A stretch of 52,684 bases of DNA from Hortaea werneckii. Lineage: Eukaryota > Ascomycota > Dothideomycetes > Mycosphaerellales > Teratosphaeriaceae. The DNA lies in the NCBI GenBank assembly GCA_037044905.1, contig JBAOKB010000092.1, positions 1-52,684 of the forward strand, read 5' to 3'. The translations under genes were made by a program, and so were the position numbers. Under the pieces are notes generated by a model, which saw only the letters and a program-made list of their open reading frames with translations, did no database searches and had not been told where the DNA came from. Numbering within the stretch: the first letter of the stretch is position 1; the number at the start of each line of letters is the position of its first letter. Positions 21,141-32,634 of the stretch are shown here, piece after piece.

Positions 21141-22215
21141 AGGGGGTTATAGAATTTGTTAGTATAGTAATAAAATTTAACTTAGTAGAGTAAAGCTATA
21201 CTAAACTTTACTTTTACTAAAACTTTTATAGCTAATAACTTACTAATCCTAGTATATATAGGGTTATAATTAATAGTATATTACTTAGGCTTATATAGAG
21301 TCTCTCTATATAAATTTATAGGTTATATAGTCTAGTATTAGACTAATCCTAAACCCTATTCTTATGCCTAAAATAGAAAAGTTGCTATTTATATAGATAG
21401 TTACTATATTTACTTGTTGTTTATTAAGCTATTGCTTTACTAGTACTCTAATAGCGTTCCGACTTATTATACTATCTATATACTAGCTTTATACTATTAT
21501 TAGAATACTTTTGTTACTAGATTAATGCTATTACTTATTACTACTTAGAATATAGCTAGCTTAGATACTTTAGAATAATACTTTAAAAATTTAACATTTT
21601 TTACTACTTCTCTTGTTTATATATGCCTTCCCTTAGATACTTAGAATGTCCTATACTTCTATAATATAAGATATTTACCTTTTAGACTTTCTAAAGTCCT
21701 AGTCTATTATATTACTCTAGTTTGTCCTTTTTTTTATTTATCTAGAATTTACTTATTTTAAAGAGAATATTATATAACCTAATCTATTTCTAGATATATA
21801 AAAAGAGATTTTAAGCTCTAATATTTTAAGTAGAGAATTAAAGAGAGAGTTCAATAACTTTAATATAAAAGATATTACTATAAGGCCTTATACATATATT
21901 AATATAATTAAAGAAAGAATCTTAAAAGATAACGAGAATCTTTTAGCTCCTACTAAAAATACTAAGTCTAGATATAATAATACTATAGAGAATTTTATAC
22001 CTAAACTATAGATAGTAAAGAACTTAGGAAAAATATATTCTTTTTTTAAAAGTAATCTAAAATAAAGTAGAAAAATAAGAAGAGCTATTCTAAGTACTTT
22101 TAGAAGTCTAGTTCTATATAATACTAAAAATTTTAGAATGTTATATATAGAAATATTACCTTTAAATAGCTCTATTTCTAAATACTACTTAACAATTAGT
22201 ATCTTTAGATCGATC

Positions 22216-22218
<3 letters not shown>

Positions 22219-22296
<78 letters not shown>
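22219..22296. repeat. (CT)39 microsatellite
   Basis: Thirty-nine uninterrupted CT units, preceded by GATCGATCGAT. It lies near the border between the AT-rich repeat block and normal DNA. Confidence 0.95.
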
Positions 22297-22300
<4 letters not shown>

Positions 22301-22700
22301 GATTCTTAAGAATTGTTCTTTATTATTACCCCTCCTCCTCTCTCTCTCCCCTCCTTACAAATGTACTTAGGAGTAGCCTTATGCTTTGTCCTTACTTTTT
22401 GTAGGGTCACGCGCGGTAATCCTCCGCTTCCCCCTTACGTAGGCAACTCTATTGCAAAAACTAAATTTATAAGCAGAAGATGCGAAGATGTATACATTCG
22501 CAAGAACAACGTAGCTACCAAACATTTTGATAGTTCCTCGTTTTCGTAGAATTTTGGTCGTTGGACATAACTACGATTTCTCCGGTGTCAACATCCTGTG
22601 CCTACAACGCTAGCTAGTACGACTCCTTCGAATAGTAACGAGGCATGGCTTCCAAATAAACCGGTAGTAGAGGCGTACTGCGCACGTCTGATGACCTCCT

Positions 22701-23594
22701 TGTATGCAATGGATGCGGCACATAGTATTCAATTAGCTCTAGCAAGGAGGAATGCGCCAGAAAAGATATGGTTTTGTCAAACCGTGCCACAGGCAAGATG
22801 AGCCGTCAGAGTATTGGACTTTCGGTGAGCACAGCTAATGACTTTGACAGTTCTCAGTTGGCGAGCGCTTCGAGATCATACGAACAAAATCGGGCAATGT
22901 TATGTGGGATATGATCGCTCTGCTTGATCAGCCGACAGTCGACAAGGCCAGTCGCTGTACAACGGCCTTTATGATGACCAAAGCTAACGTCTCAAAGATC
23001 AACGAATTGGGCGGCATCAAAGCCATCGTTATCTCCCACCCACACTACTATACCACATGGGCCGACTGGTCGCGCAGCTTCAACTGCCCTGTCTTTCTCG
23101 GCGCACCCGACAAGAAGTGGGTGCAGCGCCGAGATGCATTTGGGGCTGACCTCCGCCTCCTTGAGGAAGCATATACCCGTATCCTGCCGGATGAGATCGA
23201 TGGCGTGACAGCCATTCTTACCGGCGGCCACTTTGATGGCTCGCTTCTCTTACATTAGGAGCATCAGCTTTTCATAGCAAACACTATCCTCGCAACGCCG
23301 AGTGGTGTAAATCCATAGCCGGGCAAAGACGGTGTAGTGAGCTTCACTTTCATGTGGAGTATTTCCAATCGCATCCCGATGCAGCCAGAGGCTGTGTTGA
23401 AGATCTGGGAACGAGTTCGTCATCTGGACTTCCATACTGCATTCGGTGCTTTCAAAGGGCAGGACATACGGACTGTGAACAACGAAGGCCCAAGAGAGAC
23501 TGGAGGCGTGAAGGGAAGGCTATTACAGAGTATGAAAATTTATGTAAAAGCTATGGGGTGGAATGCTCACTCTATTCTGGAGGAGAAGCTTTAG
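22701..23594 (+). pseudogene. Metallo-beta-lactamase-fold hydrolase, RIP-damaged
   Basis: The frame from about 22858 to 23594 reads RTKSGNVMWD, then ISHPHYYTTW, then TGGHFDGSLLLH, then FMWSISNRIPM, a fungal family of the metallo-beta-lactamase superfamily with two-His metal motifs. Two TAG codons break this frame, at 23256-23258 (LLLH*EHQLFIANT) and 23316-23318 (VNP*PGKDG). Relatives have Trp at the first position, which fits TGG-to-TAG. Upstream, in another frame, VCNGCGT*YS (22702-22731) looks like the family's N-terminal CxxC segment, again with a TAG where Gln is expected. An intron or frameshift must separate it from the main frame, and no convincing start codon was found. The substrate is unknown. 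The gene borders the repeat block, so mutation probably leaked from neighbouring RIP. Confidence 0.75.
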
Positions 23595-24632
23595 GTACGT
23601 GCAATATGCTATGCAGATCGCGCTCACACAGAAGAATACTACATTGTCCTTATTGGTATTATCTTGTACATCGATCCCGTCTTTAGTGCCTCTTCGTCCT
23701 GCCTCCAAAGTGCGGAAACTTTTCAAGGGCTCCAAGAATAGTCACGCATGTCATTGGCATAATATTTGCACTGTTGCCTTACCCACATTATCACACAGAC
23801 GTCCTGCTTTCCCGAGCTCAATGGCATCCTCATCGGCTGCTCTTGCGCAATGAGATTCCATAAAATTATAGAGCCAGCGAGTTTTGGCAACACTGTCGGT
23901 ATCGTGGTGAACATTCTCAGAGTGGGTGCATTGGTATCACCGAGTTCTTCCTCTGGTCCAATCTTAATTCCATGATCCTTGGCGACGCATGGATTGGACG
24001 CGTGCCGACCGTCCAAATCGTTGTTTTTGCGGTCAAAAAAAGCCGCACATACAACGCCATCGTTGCGACAGCTTAGTAATCTCATCGCAGGGCATCGAAG
24101 CCCAACACCTTTCCAAGTCGTATACTCCGGCGCTGTTATCGGCGAGTCTCAGCGCAACACTAAGCCAGAAAGGCAGGTGGTAAAAGAATGTTCCACCGTG
24201 AGCCGGTAGTTACGGCAGGGCGGCAAAGAAGGTAATAGTATTGCGGGTACTTGTGAAAGACAGTAACCGAGCCGTGGGCTACAGCATCACGTTCTCCGTT
24301 TTGATCGGTCTTATTCTCGGATTCGCCATTCGTTTACTCTTTTCTCCGCTGCGCTCCGCAGGTGCCTCCACGTGCCTGTGGGGTTGATTGTGGGGTTCGG
24401 CCTTACTTTGCTCGCGCCATGCCTTTTCCATCAAGAAAGCTTGAACTTATCTCGTCAATGGCGTCGACTTGGTCGCGGGGCTGCTGCAGAGCATCGCTCG
24501 GGCAATCTCCTAGATCATCAACATTGCAGTTCCCTAAAGGAAGTAGCCTTAAGCCAGCGGAGTACAAAAAGGCGAGCCATGAACTCGTCCTGGGCATTCA
24601 TTTCCTCCGCACCCGACTTCGCTTGTAACGCC
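23595..24632. other. Spacer, perhaps with remnants of a membrane-protein gene
   Basis: No gene can be called with confidence. A hydrophobic stretch in one plus frame near 24,285-24,360 (TFSVLIGLILGFAIRLLF) resembles a membrane segment, and a continuation near 24,450 (DLVAGLLQSIARAIS then TAG) suggests a broken frame. A 120-codon minus-strand ORF (23723-24085) has no recognised domain. The right end holds the alpha-glucosidase promoter. Confidence 0.35.
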
Positions 24633-27600
24633 ATGGCGCCCTTCTCAAAGCTTGGTAGTATCTTGGCTTTCGGACAGGCTGTGCTTGGCCTAACTAGCAC
24701 ATCAACATCATCCGGTACCACCGTGTCAAGTGGCACAACGTCTACGTACAGCGAAGCCTTCACAATTCCAGCCTCCGCCGACGTAGGAGCAAACCTCCTC
24801 CCAAACATTCAAGATCCGGTGAGCTTTTGATTCCAACGCAGCAAATGGTATTTCCCTAATAAATTGCTATGTAGAATGCAAAGCAAGCCCAGGCTCTCTG
24901 CCCAGGTTACAAAGCAAGCGGCGTTGAACGCACTCCGCATGGACTCAATGCTACTCTGCATCTACAGGGCGAACCTTGCAACGTCTACGGCACTGATATT
25001 GACACTCTCACGCTCGAGGTGGATGTGCAAACCTCTCATCGCATGCGGATTTCAATCCAACCAACTTATGTCGATGCCAGTAATAAAAGCCATTACATCT
25101 TGCCAGACGAGCTTGTGAACTTGCCCGAGTACGGTGTAATAGACGCCCTTGTGCAAGAGGTCGACCTGCAATTCAGCTGGTCGAACGATCCTTCCTTCAC
25201 GTTCACGATTGTCCGGAAATCAACGGGAGATGTGTTGTTCGACACAACTGGCAGCGTCCTTGTATACGAGAACCAGTTCATTGAGTTTGTGACGCAGCTT
25301 CCAGAGAACTACAACTTATACGGAATGGGCGAGAGAGTCCATGATCTTAGGCTAGGTAACAACTTCACGGCAACATTCTACGCGGCCGACGCTGGCGATC
25401 CGATTGACAGGAACATCTACGGCAACCATCCAATCTATTTGGACACTCGCTATTACGAAGTTGACGAGGAATGTGGAGAACGGAATTTGGTCACTACTCA
25501 GAATGTCAGCGCCACTGGCAACTACGAAAGCCTTTCCCACGGGGTATACTTGCGCAATGCTCATGGTATGGAAGCCCTGATGCTTCCGACGAACCTCACT
25601 TGGAGAGCTCTGGGCGGTTCCATCGATCTTTACATCTTTGATGGACCTACGCAGGACGCTGTGACCAAGCAATATCAGTCAGGAGCAATCGGGTTTCCTG
25701 CCATGCAGCAGTACAGCACCTTTGGCTTTCATCAATGCCGATGGGGCTACAAGAATTGGTCTGAGGTTGAACATGTGGTCAATACCTACCGCGATTTTGA
25801 CATCCCCCTTGAATATATTTGGAACGACATCGATTACATGTTCCAGTATCGCGATTTCGAAAAGTGAGTACAAACTACCTCTGCTGGGACAACATTTGAA
25901 GCTGACGACGGTAAAGCGATCCAAACACTTATCCATACGCGGAAGGCGAAGAATTCTTGGGACGCCTACACAGCGCAGGTCAGCATTATGTGAACATCGT
26001 AGACAGCGCTCTCTATATTCCGAACCCCAATAACGCCTCCGACAACTACTCGATCTACACAGACGGTCATGACAGTAACGCCTTCCTCAAAACGGCTGAT
26101 GGAAGCGAAGAATACATCGGAGCAGTTTGGCCAGGATATACCGTATTCCCCGATTGGCATTCCGCAGGAGCAGTTCCATGGTGGACGCGGTCGATGCAGA
26201 AGCATCACGACAAAATCCCTTGGGACGGTATCTGGATCGACATGTCGGAAGTCTCGTCTTTCTGTGTTGGATCATGCGGATCTGGCAACCTTAGCTTGAA
26301 TCCAGTACACCCACCTTTCGCCCTCCCTGGAGAGCCTGGCGCAAAGATATACAGCTACCCGGAAGGCTTCAATATCACCAACGCCACCGAAGCTGCTGCT
26401 GCAAGCTCGGCGTCCGCGGCACAGGCTTCGTCTGCATCTGCAAACTCTCCTGCGAGTACTACGACGCCTCACTTGATGAGCACCGTGACCCCAGGTGTGC
26501 GAAACGTCGAACACCCGCCCTATGTTATCAACAATGTCAACGGCGCTCTTGCAGTGCACGCAGTCGCTCCAAATGCCACACACGTTGATGGCGTCCAAGA
26601 GTACGATGTGCACAATCTTTTTGGTGAGCGCGACCCCTAATCATTGGCGTATAGGGGAGTCTGCTAATGCCGCGTAACCAGGTCATCAAATTCTTAACGC
26701 CACCTACCAAGCGATTCTGAGTGTGAGTTATGCTTGTCTGTTGTCTTGAACACCCAACACTGACAGACTGTCAAGGTCATCCCTGACAAGCGACCTTTCA
26801 TTATCGGTCGGTCAACCTTTGCTGGCAGTGGCAAGTGGGCCGGTCATTGGGGTGGGGATAACACCTCGCTATTTGGTATGTTGGATCACTGCGAACCAGC
26901 AAAAGCAGGAGCTGACCATTCGAACAGCGTACATGTACTTCTCAATCAGCCACGCACTGAATTTCGGGCTCTTCGGCATTCCCATGTTCGGTGTGGACAC
27001 TTGCGGGTAAGTCTTTCTGCCAATATAGGTGTGATTTAAGGTAGCTGACGCTGTCATTAGCTTCAACGGAAACAGCGACGAAGAGCTATGCAATCGCTGG
27101 ATGCAGCTCTCTGCATTCTTCCCATTCTACCGCAACCACAACACCCTCTCTGCCAACTCGCAAGAAGCTTATGTCTGGGCTTCAGTGGCTGAAGCGTCGA
27201 AGCGAGCTATGCAGATTCGGTACTCGCTACTGCCGTACATGTACACACTTTTCTACTACGCACACACAACCGGATCGACTGTTATGAGAGCCTTGTAGGT
27301 ATTACCATCAATCGAAGCTGTACATTACGCTGACCTTGTCACAGGGCTTGGGAGTTCCCGAACGACCCAACACTCAAGAGCATCGACAACCAATTCCTCC
27401 TCGGTCCTTCCCTCATGGTCACCCCGGTACTTGGGCAAGGCCTGACTGAGGCACACGGCGTCTTCCCTGGCGTTGGTCGTGGCGAGATCTGGTATGACTG
27501 GTACACTCAAGAAGCAGTCGATGCCAAGCCTGGCGAGAACAAAACTATCCCAGCTCCTTTGGGTCATATGTGAGTACTTGTCTGTTTGGGGCTTATGGTG

Positions 27601-28047
27601 ACATCCGCTAATTGTATAAACAGCCCTGTCTATGTCCGAGGTGGTGCGATCCTACCACAACAGGAAGCCCTGTACACGACCGCCGAGTCGCGCAACAGCT
27701 CTTGGTCGTTGCTTTGCGCTCTGAATGCTGACAACTCTGCTACGGGTTCGCTGTACGTGGATGACGGAGAAAGCGTCATGCCTCCAGCTACTCTATTTGT
27801 GGACCTGACCATCACGAACGGAAGTCTGTTGGCGTCGGGCAGAGGTTTGTATGAGGACAAGAACCCTCTCGCGAATGTTACAGTCATGGGCGTAGCGAGC
27901 GAGCCCAGCAGCGTTACCTTGAATGGTGAGAGCGTTATGGACAATGTCAAGTACAATGGAACTAGCAAGGTGCTTAGCATTAAGGGATTGGAACAGGCGA
28001 CAAGCAACGGCGCGTGGGCTCAAGACTGGGAGCTGTGCTGGACTTAA
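24633..28047 (+). CDS. Secreted GH31 alpha-glucosidase
   Basis: Hydrolyses terminal alpha-glucosidic bonds of maltose and starch-derived sugars outside the cell. Nine exons give 997 residues: 24633-24818, 24875-25863, 25917-26623, 26682-26722, 26767-26875, 26928-27006, 27061-27294, 27345-27569, 27624-28047. Introns are 44-58 nt with consensus sites, and every junction keeps frame. The start is chosen because MAPFSKLGSILAFGQAVLG is a good signal peptide. The glycoside hydrolase 31 core shows YGMGER, FHQCRWGY, the nucleophile in WIDMSE (about D500) and the acid/base in HWGGDN (about D672). A Ser/Ala/Thr-rich insert after about residue 560 resembles the loop in Aspergillus alpha-glucosidases that is cleaved into two chains. 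Many N-glycosylation sites are present. The length is typical of the family. No stop or frameshift, so it is likely functional despite adjoining the repeat block. Confidence 0.94.
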
Positions 28048-28347
28048 AGAATAGGGTGACAGATTTGCCTGTAATGTTAGTGAGATGAGATCTGAGATGA
28101 GTATGTAAAAGCATGATGATTTGTATGAAGGGAATTGAATTACGAAGGATCTCTTATACCATAAGTCGAACTCATCAAAATTTTCCCCATGATTCCACCA
28201 CCTTTTGAGCAAGTGTGGATATATGTGGGCTGAACACCAGAACACCTCGCTTGAAAGACATGTTAAAGCAAACCACCCTTCTTTATCCCATCCTACATTC
28301 TTTCCACGAATCGTACTTGTCCTTCCCATCTCGACGGACTTCGTCAA

Positions 28348-29781
28348 CTAAACGTTCTCAAACTCAAGCTCGTCGTCGTCTTCGTCGCTCGCCTCTCGTG
28401 AAACTTCCGCAGGGGTATCTCCGGCTCTGGACTCGGCTGTACCATTCTCCTGAGGCGCAGAAGAAGGCTCCTGGTCGACACGAGGTCTCTTTGCGCTTCG
28501 CTCGTCATCTTTCGAAGCACCACCTTCCCCATTAGCAGCGGATGCAACAGCATCATCCTCGGCCGGTCTCTTATTCCCACTCTCGGCTCCAGAGCCATTC
28601 GAGGTGGGACCATCGCCATTGGTAGCCGGTGCAGAAATACCACCGACATCTTCAAATTCGTCGTCCTCTTCCTCCTCCTCATCATCATCTTCCTCCTCAG
28701 CCGCCTTCTTCGCAGCTTCCTCCTGTGCCTTCTGCATTTCAGCCCAGTAAGCGGCCATCATCTCTTCCTCTCCACCACCAGCCGCAGGTTTCTTCTCGTC
28801 ATCCTCTTCCTTCAGAGCGCCACCCTGGTGCGCTTCCCGCATCAACCTCTCCTTCTCCTCCTTTGCACCTACCGCCGTAATGTCACCCGAGACGGTACTC
28901 TTCGCGATCCAGTCAGGCAGCATGTTCTGTCTCGCCTCCTTCTCTCGTCGAGCCTGGGCATCAGCCTCGGCATTGGCACGTTTGACGTCCTCATCGCTTT
29001 GAAGGGAGACCGTAAGCTTTTCAGGCTTCATCTCCAGGCCCTTGGAAGACTGCAAGCCATGGCGCGGAAGATCGACGACTTCGGTGCGTGTCTGGCCTGG
29101 GTCCGCTCCGGCTCTCACAATAGGTTTTTGCTTAGCCAATGCAGACTCGAAGTCGTTTTCGGGAACGGTCTCCCCGTCAACCATTTGGAGAAGTCGCAAG
29201 ATTCCTTCGAGTTGATTATTCAGCCGTTTCACACCCTCGTTCGCGTGGTTCTTGGCGTCTTCCTCAATCTCGTCAACCAAGTGGGCGCAGCGCGGACATT
29301 TGAATAGGCCAGTGGAGTAGTCGACACGGTCCATAACTTCCATATACGTCCATTGCGCCTTACACTGCGGACAGTTGAGATCTTTCTTTTCCGTCGTCGG
29401 GGCGCTGTCGGCCTCGATTTTCTGGTTCAGCTTGTGGGTCCGCCACTTGATGGCATCGATGGCGCGGTGGAAATTCAGATAGTACCAGTCCTTGCTGGTC
29501 AGACGTTCTTTGCCGGGACCCTGGACGGTGCCAGCGCCGCCGTAGAAGCTGCCGGTGCCGTCGGTGCGGCGCTCGGAGCGGGTCTGGATGGAGACCAGCC
29601 CGTCTTCCTTGAGCCGCCCGCACAGCTTCCGCAGCGCCTTGGGTTGGAGGTTAAGGACATGTGCCAGATCTGAGTCGGAGAGGGTGCTGTGAATGATCAA
29701 GGCCTCGATCACCAGGATGTGTTCGGTCGGGTAGAAGGCTCGGGCGACGGTGCGGAGGAGGTCGGTCGCGGTGGAAGCCAT
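28348..29781 (-). CDS. TFA1: Transcription initiation factor IIE subunit alpha
   Basis: General RNA polymerase II factor that recruits and stimulates TFIIH at promoters. One exon, 477 residues. Residues about 1-100 form the winged-helix TFIIE-alpha domain (LLRTVARAFYPTEHILVIEAL, with LTSKDWYYLNFHRAIDAIKWR following). A C4 zinc ribbon follows at about 135-165 (CPQC...CPRC). Then a long charged region, and a very acidic C-terminus ending DDDELEFENV, a typical TFIIH-contact tail. The start is the ATG giving MASTATD. An upstream in-frame ATG at 29844 would add 21 residues not usual for the family. Length is close to the yeast protein (482). It converges with the alpha-glucosidase (300 bp between stops) and diverges from PUS1. 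Confidence 0.95.
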   Translation of the reverse strand: MASTATDLLRTVARAFYPTEHILVIEALIIHSTLSDSDLAHVLNLQPKALRKLCGRLKEDGLVSIQTRSERRTDGTGSFYGGAGTVQGPGKERLTSKDWYYLNFHRAIDAIKWRTHKLNQKIEADSAPTTEKKDLNCPQCKAQWTYMEVMDRVDYSTGLFKCPRCAHLVDEIEEDAKNHANEGVKRLNNQLEGILRLLQMVDGETVPENDFESALAKQKPIVRAGADPGQTRTEVVDLPRHGLQSSKGLEMKPEKLTVSLQSDEDVKRANAEADAQARREKEARQNMLPDWIAKSTVSGDITAVGAKEEKERLMREAHQGGALKEEDDEKKPAAGGGEEEMMAAYWAEMQKAQEEAAKKAAEEEDDDEEEEEDDEFEDVGGISAPATNGDGPTSNGSGAESGNKRPAEDDAVASAANGEGGASKDDERSAKRPRVDQEPSSAPQENGTAESRAGDTPAEVSREASDEDDDELEFENV

Positions 29782-30143
29782 GGTCGATGCAGGCGGGAGA
29801 TGAGTGATATGGCCTAGTGGAAGGAAGGCGGAATGCAGGCGCAATTAAGCGCTGCGAGAGGGGATCACTTGTCGGGTCGAGGGAGTGGGAGGAGGGCGAG
29901 GGACAGTACTGTCGGTGGCTTAACAACGGCGATGAGCAGCGGCTTTGACGGATAGATCCGCCTCCACAGACCCAGACACTCGGGAAAGCTTAATGCTCCA
30001 AGTTGCTCCACTCGAGCTTCGCAGTCTGAATTTGCTGCTGCCGGCCGAGCTGTGACTTCAAAGGCTGCCGCCACGCTCCACCGCTCACTCCTCCAATCCG
30101 CTCACCACATCTTTCCCTCCATGAGACCAGTTGCCGCGTCATC
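29782..30143. promoter_or_regulatory. Shared divergent promoter of TFA1 and PUS1
   Basis: 362 bp separate the two start codons. No clear TATA box is seen. The region is GC-rich with pyrimidine tracts, as usual for housekeeping genes. Confidence 0.5.
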
Positions 30144-32311
30144 ATGGACCATTCAACCGCAATTCTGGAAGATGCTAATCAAGCCGTCCAGGCTGCCGAA
30201 TCCGCGCAGAATACTCCCGCGACTACCGACAGCAAACCTGAGCCAATGGAACCGAGTGAGGCAGCTCCACCGACCGGCAACGCCTACGACGAAGAGCGCA
30301 AGTCCAACGATCGCAAGCGCAAGGCCGATTTCCCAAGCGACAGGCAAGCCTTCGGCAGCCGCGGAAAGGACGGTGGAGGCGGAAGAGGTGGACGTAACGA
30401 CGGTAAGCGCCATAAGAAAGGCGATCTGGGAAGAGGGGAGTATTTGTACGTCAGCGTCCTTTTCAGACATTGGAGGTGCACACGACTGACAAAAGCTGAC
30501 GCAGCCGCAACGACCCAGACAAGCGCGCCCGCACCGAAGCCAGCCGTCAGAAGCGCGACCAGGAAGGCGGCGGCGGTAATGGCAACGCCACCACGTACGG
30601 CACCACGTTCAGCCAAGAAGAGATTGACGCAGAAGGCCGCAAACCGAAGCGCAAGGTCGCTGTCCTAATCGGCTATTCTGGCACAGGCTACAAGGGCATG
30701 CAGATTACCCCGCATGAAGAGACTATTGAAGGAGACTTGTTCAAAGCCTTCGTCAAGGCGGGAGCAATCAGCAAGGCCAACGCCGATGATCCAAAGAAGG
30801 CCAGCCTAGTTCGTTGCGCTAGGACTGACAAGGGTGTGCATGCTGCCGGCAACATGATCTCTCTGAAGCTGATCGTGGAAGAAGACGATATTGTAGAGAA
30901 GATCAATGCAGCGCTGAGCCCGCAAATCCGCGTCTGGGGTATCGAAAGGACAATTGGCAGCTTTAGCTGTTACCAGGCTTGCGATTCGCGCTGGTATGAG
31001 TACCTAATTCCCTCGCACGCGTTCTTGCCGCCACATCCGAGCTCATGGCTTGCGAAGAAGCTCGAGGAGATTGCAGATCAGACCGGAGATCGCGAAGCCT
31101 ACGAGAACAGGCAGGCGGAGGTACGAGGGTATTGGGAGAAGGTAGATGAGGAGTACATTAAACCGATTCTGGAGTCGATCGACGAGGATATCAGATTCGA
31201 TGTGGTCAAAGCATTGCAAGGAGAAGAAGAGGCGAGCGCCAAAGCAGCGAGGGCTGAAGCCGACGTGGATCAGAATGTGAAGGCTGGCAAAGGCGTGGGT
31301 GGTGTCAAGCGTGGACGCGAGGCCGAGAACGAAGACGGAAAGGCGGAGAAGACGGAGGAAGCCGCTATTATCGTTAACGAACCCGCCGTCGCACGACCTG
31401 CGCCTGTCGATGACACTCCTGCAGCTACTGCTCCGAAGGAGGAGCCTGAAGCAGTGGTCGAGGGCATGGTAGACTCTGCATCCATGCCAGTGAAGCAAGA
31501 AGCGGAAAAATCGAATGCAGAAAAGGGTCTAACGCCATCAGGCAAGCCGCTGCTCTCACCCGAAGAGTTTGACCGTCAGCAACGTCTGCGAGCCGCGACG
31601 AAGAAACTGCGCAATGCATACGTTTCCGCCAAGCGCGCTTACCGCATACCAGAGCAGCGTGTCAAGCGCATCCAGGACGCCCTCTCGAAATACAAAGGAA
31701 CGAAGAACTACCACAACTTTACCATCCAGAAGACATTCCGGGATCCAAGTGCGAAGAGGTTTATCAAGTCTTTCATAGTGAACCCGAAGCCAATCCTGAT
31801 CAAAGGCAAAGGTGGCGAGGGCGATGATGGCGAGGTGGTCGAAACCGAATGGCTAAGCATGAAGGTGCATGGGCAGAGTTTCATGATGCACCAAATCCGG
31901 AAGATGATCGGCATGGTCACTCTCCTGGTGCGCTGCGGTAGCAATCTTTCCACGCTCGACGCCTCGATGCAAGAGGAGAAGTTTTCCATCCCGAAGGTTC
32001 CCGGCCTAGGTCTTCTCCTCGAGCGGCCCGTGTTCGACTCATACAACGACATCCAGGCTCCGAAGCACGGTAGGGATCAACTACGCTTCGACAAGTATGA
32101 AGAGGCTATGGAGGAGTTCAAGCAGCGGGAGATTTACCAGAGGATCTTCCGGGAAGAAGAGGAAAAGAATGAGTTCGGGCGGTTCTTCAACCATGTTGAC
32201 AACTTCAAGGAGCCGTACTTCCTTTATGTGACGAGCAAGGGTCTGGAGGCGACGAAGCGACAGAAGGGCGGCGAGGATGCAGCTCCTGGGGCTGGAAAGG
32301 AGGAGCCATAG
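30144..32311 (+). CDS. PUS1: tRNA pseudouridine synthase Pus1
   Basis: Converts uridines to pseudouridine in tRNAs and some snRNA and mRNA sites in the nucleus. Two exons, 30144-30445 and 30505-32311, with a 59-nt intron (GTACGT...GCTGAC...CAG), give 702 residues. The first 150 or so are charged and disordered (lysine-rich, Gly/Arg runs), perhaps with nuclear targeting signals. The TruA-type fold begins at KVAVLIGYSGTGYKGMQ. The catalytic Asp lies in CARTDKGVHAAGN. Further family blocks are CDSRWYEYLIPSHAF, GTKNYHNFTI and QSFMMHQIRKMIG. A Lys/Glu/Ala-rich insert (about residues 270-370) lengthens the protein relative to yeast Pus1 (544). No stops or odd features. Confidence 0.94.
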
Positions 32312-32634
32312 TACATGAAGGAATCGAGCTTTTCGTAAAGTTAGCAGCCGCGGTGCGCGCGCTACTTGGTGTTTTGTCGCTGCAATGCACAAACTGCATG
32401 CAGCAAGCTGTACTCTCCCGCAACGTCTTGGGAGCAGCGTTTGCAGGCAAGCAAAGCAAAGCATTGTGCATGGCTTTGCGACAGCAGATGGGTAAATCAT
32501 AACACAGCATCAGAACTAGCCATCTTGTACACTTTCAAATCTTAGCAATCCCTGGGCCTTACTCTGCTGCTGGAAGATTTGAGAGCCTAACTTGGCACAT
32601 CAACTTCTTGCCACTCAAAGGACAGCAATAGAAA
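32312..32634. other. Intergenic: PUS1 3' end and promoter of the next gene
   Basis: Nothing beyond untranslated sequence is recognised. Confidence 0.4.

Larger units (their letters stand above)
18811..22700. other. AT-rich, TpA-rich decayed region without recognisable genes
   Basis: Base composition drops sharply from that of the flanking genes. TA, TAG and CTA dominate while CA and TG are scarce, as after heavy RIP. No frame of useful length and no known domain was found on either strand. It probably consists of old repeats mutated past recognition. Two tandem arrays, a G tract and a CT microsatellite are listed separately. From about 22,310 the composition returns to that of the flanking DNA. 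Confidence 0.7.

Noticed and set aside
23723..24085. 120-codon minus-strand ORF
   Set aside because: No domain, no splice context and no start context. It could be a fragment of something but cannot be supported as a gene.
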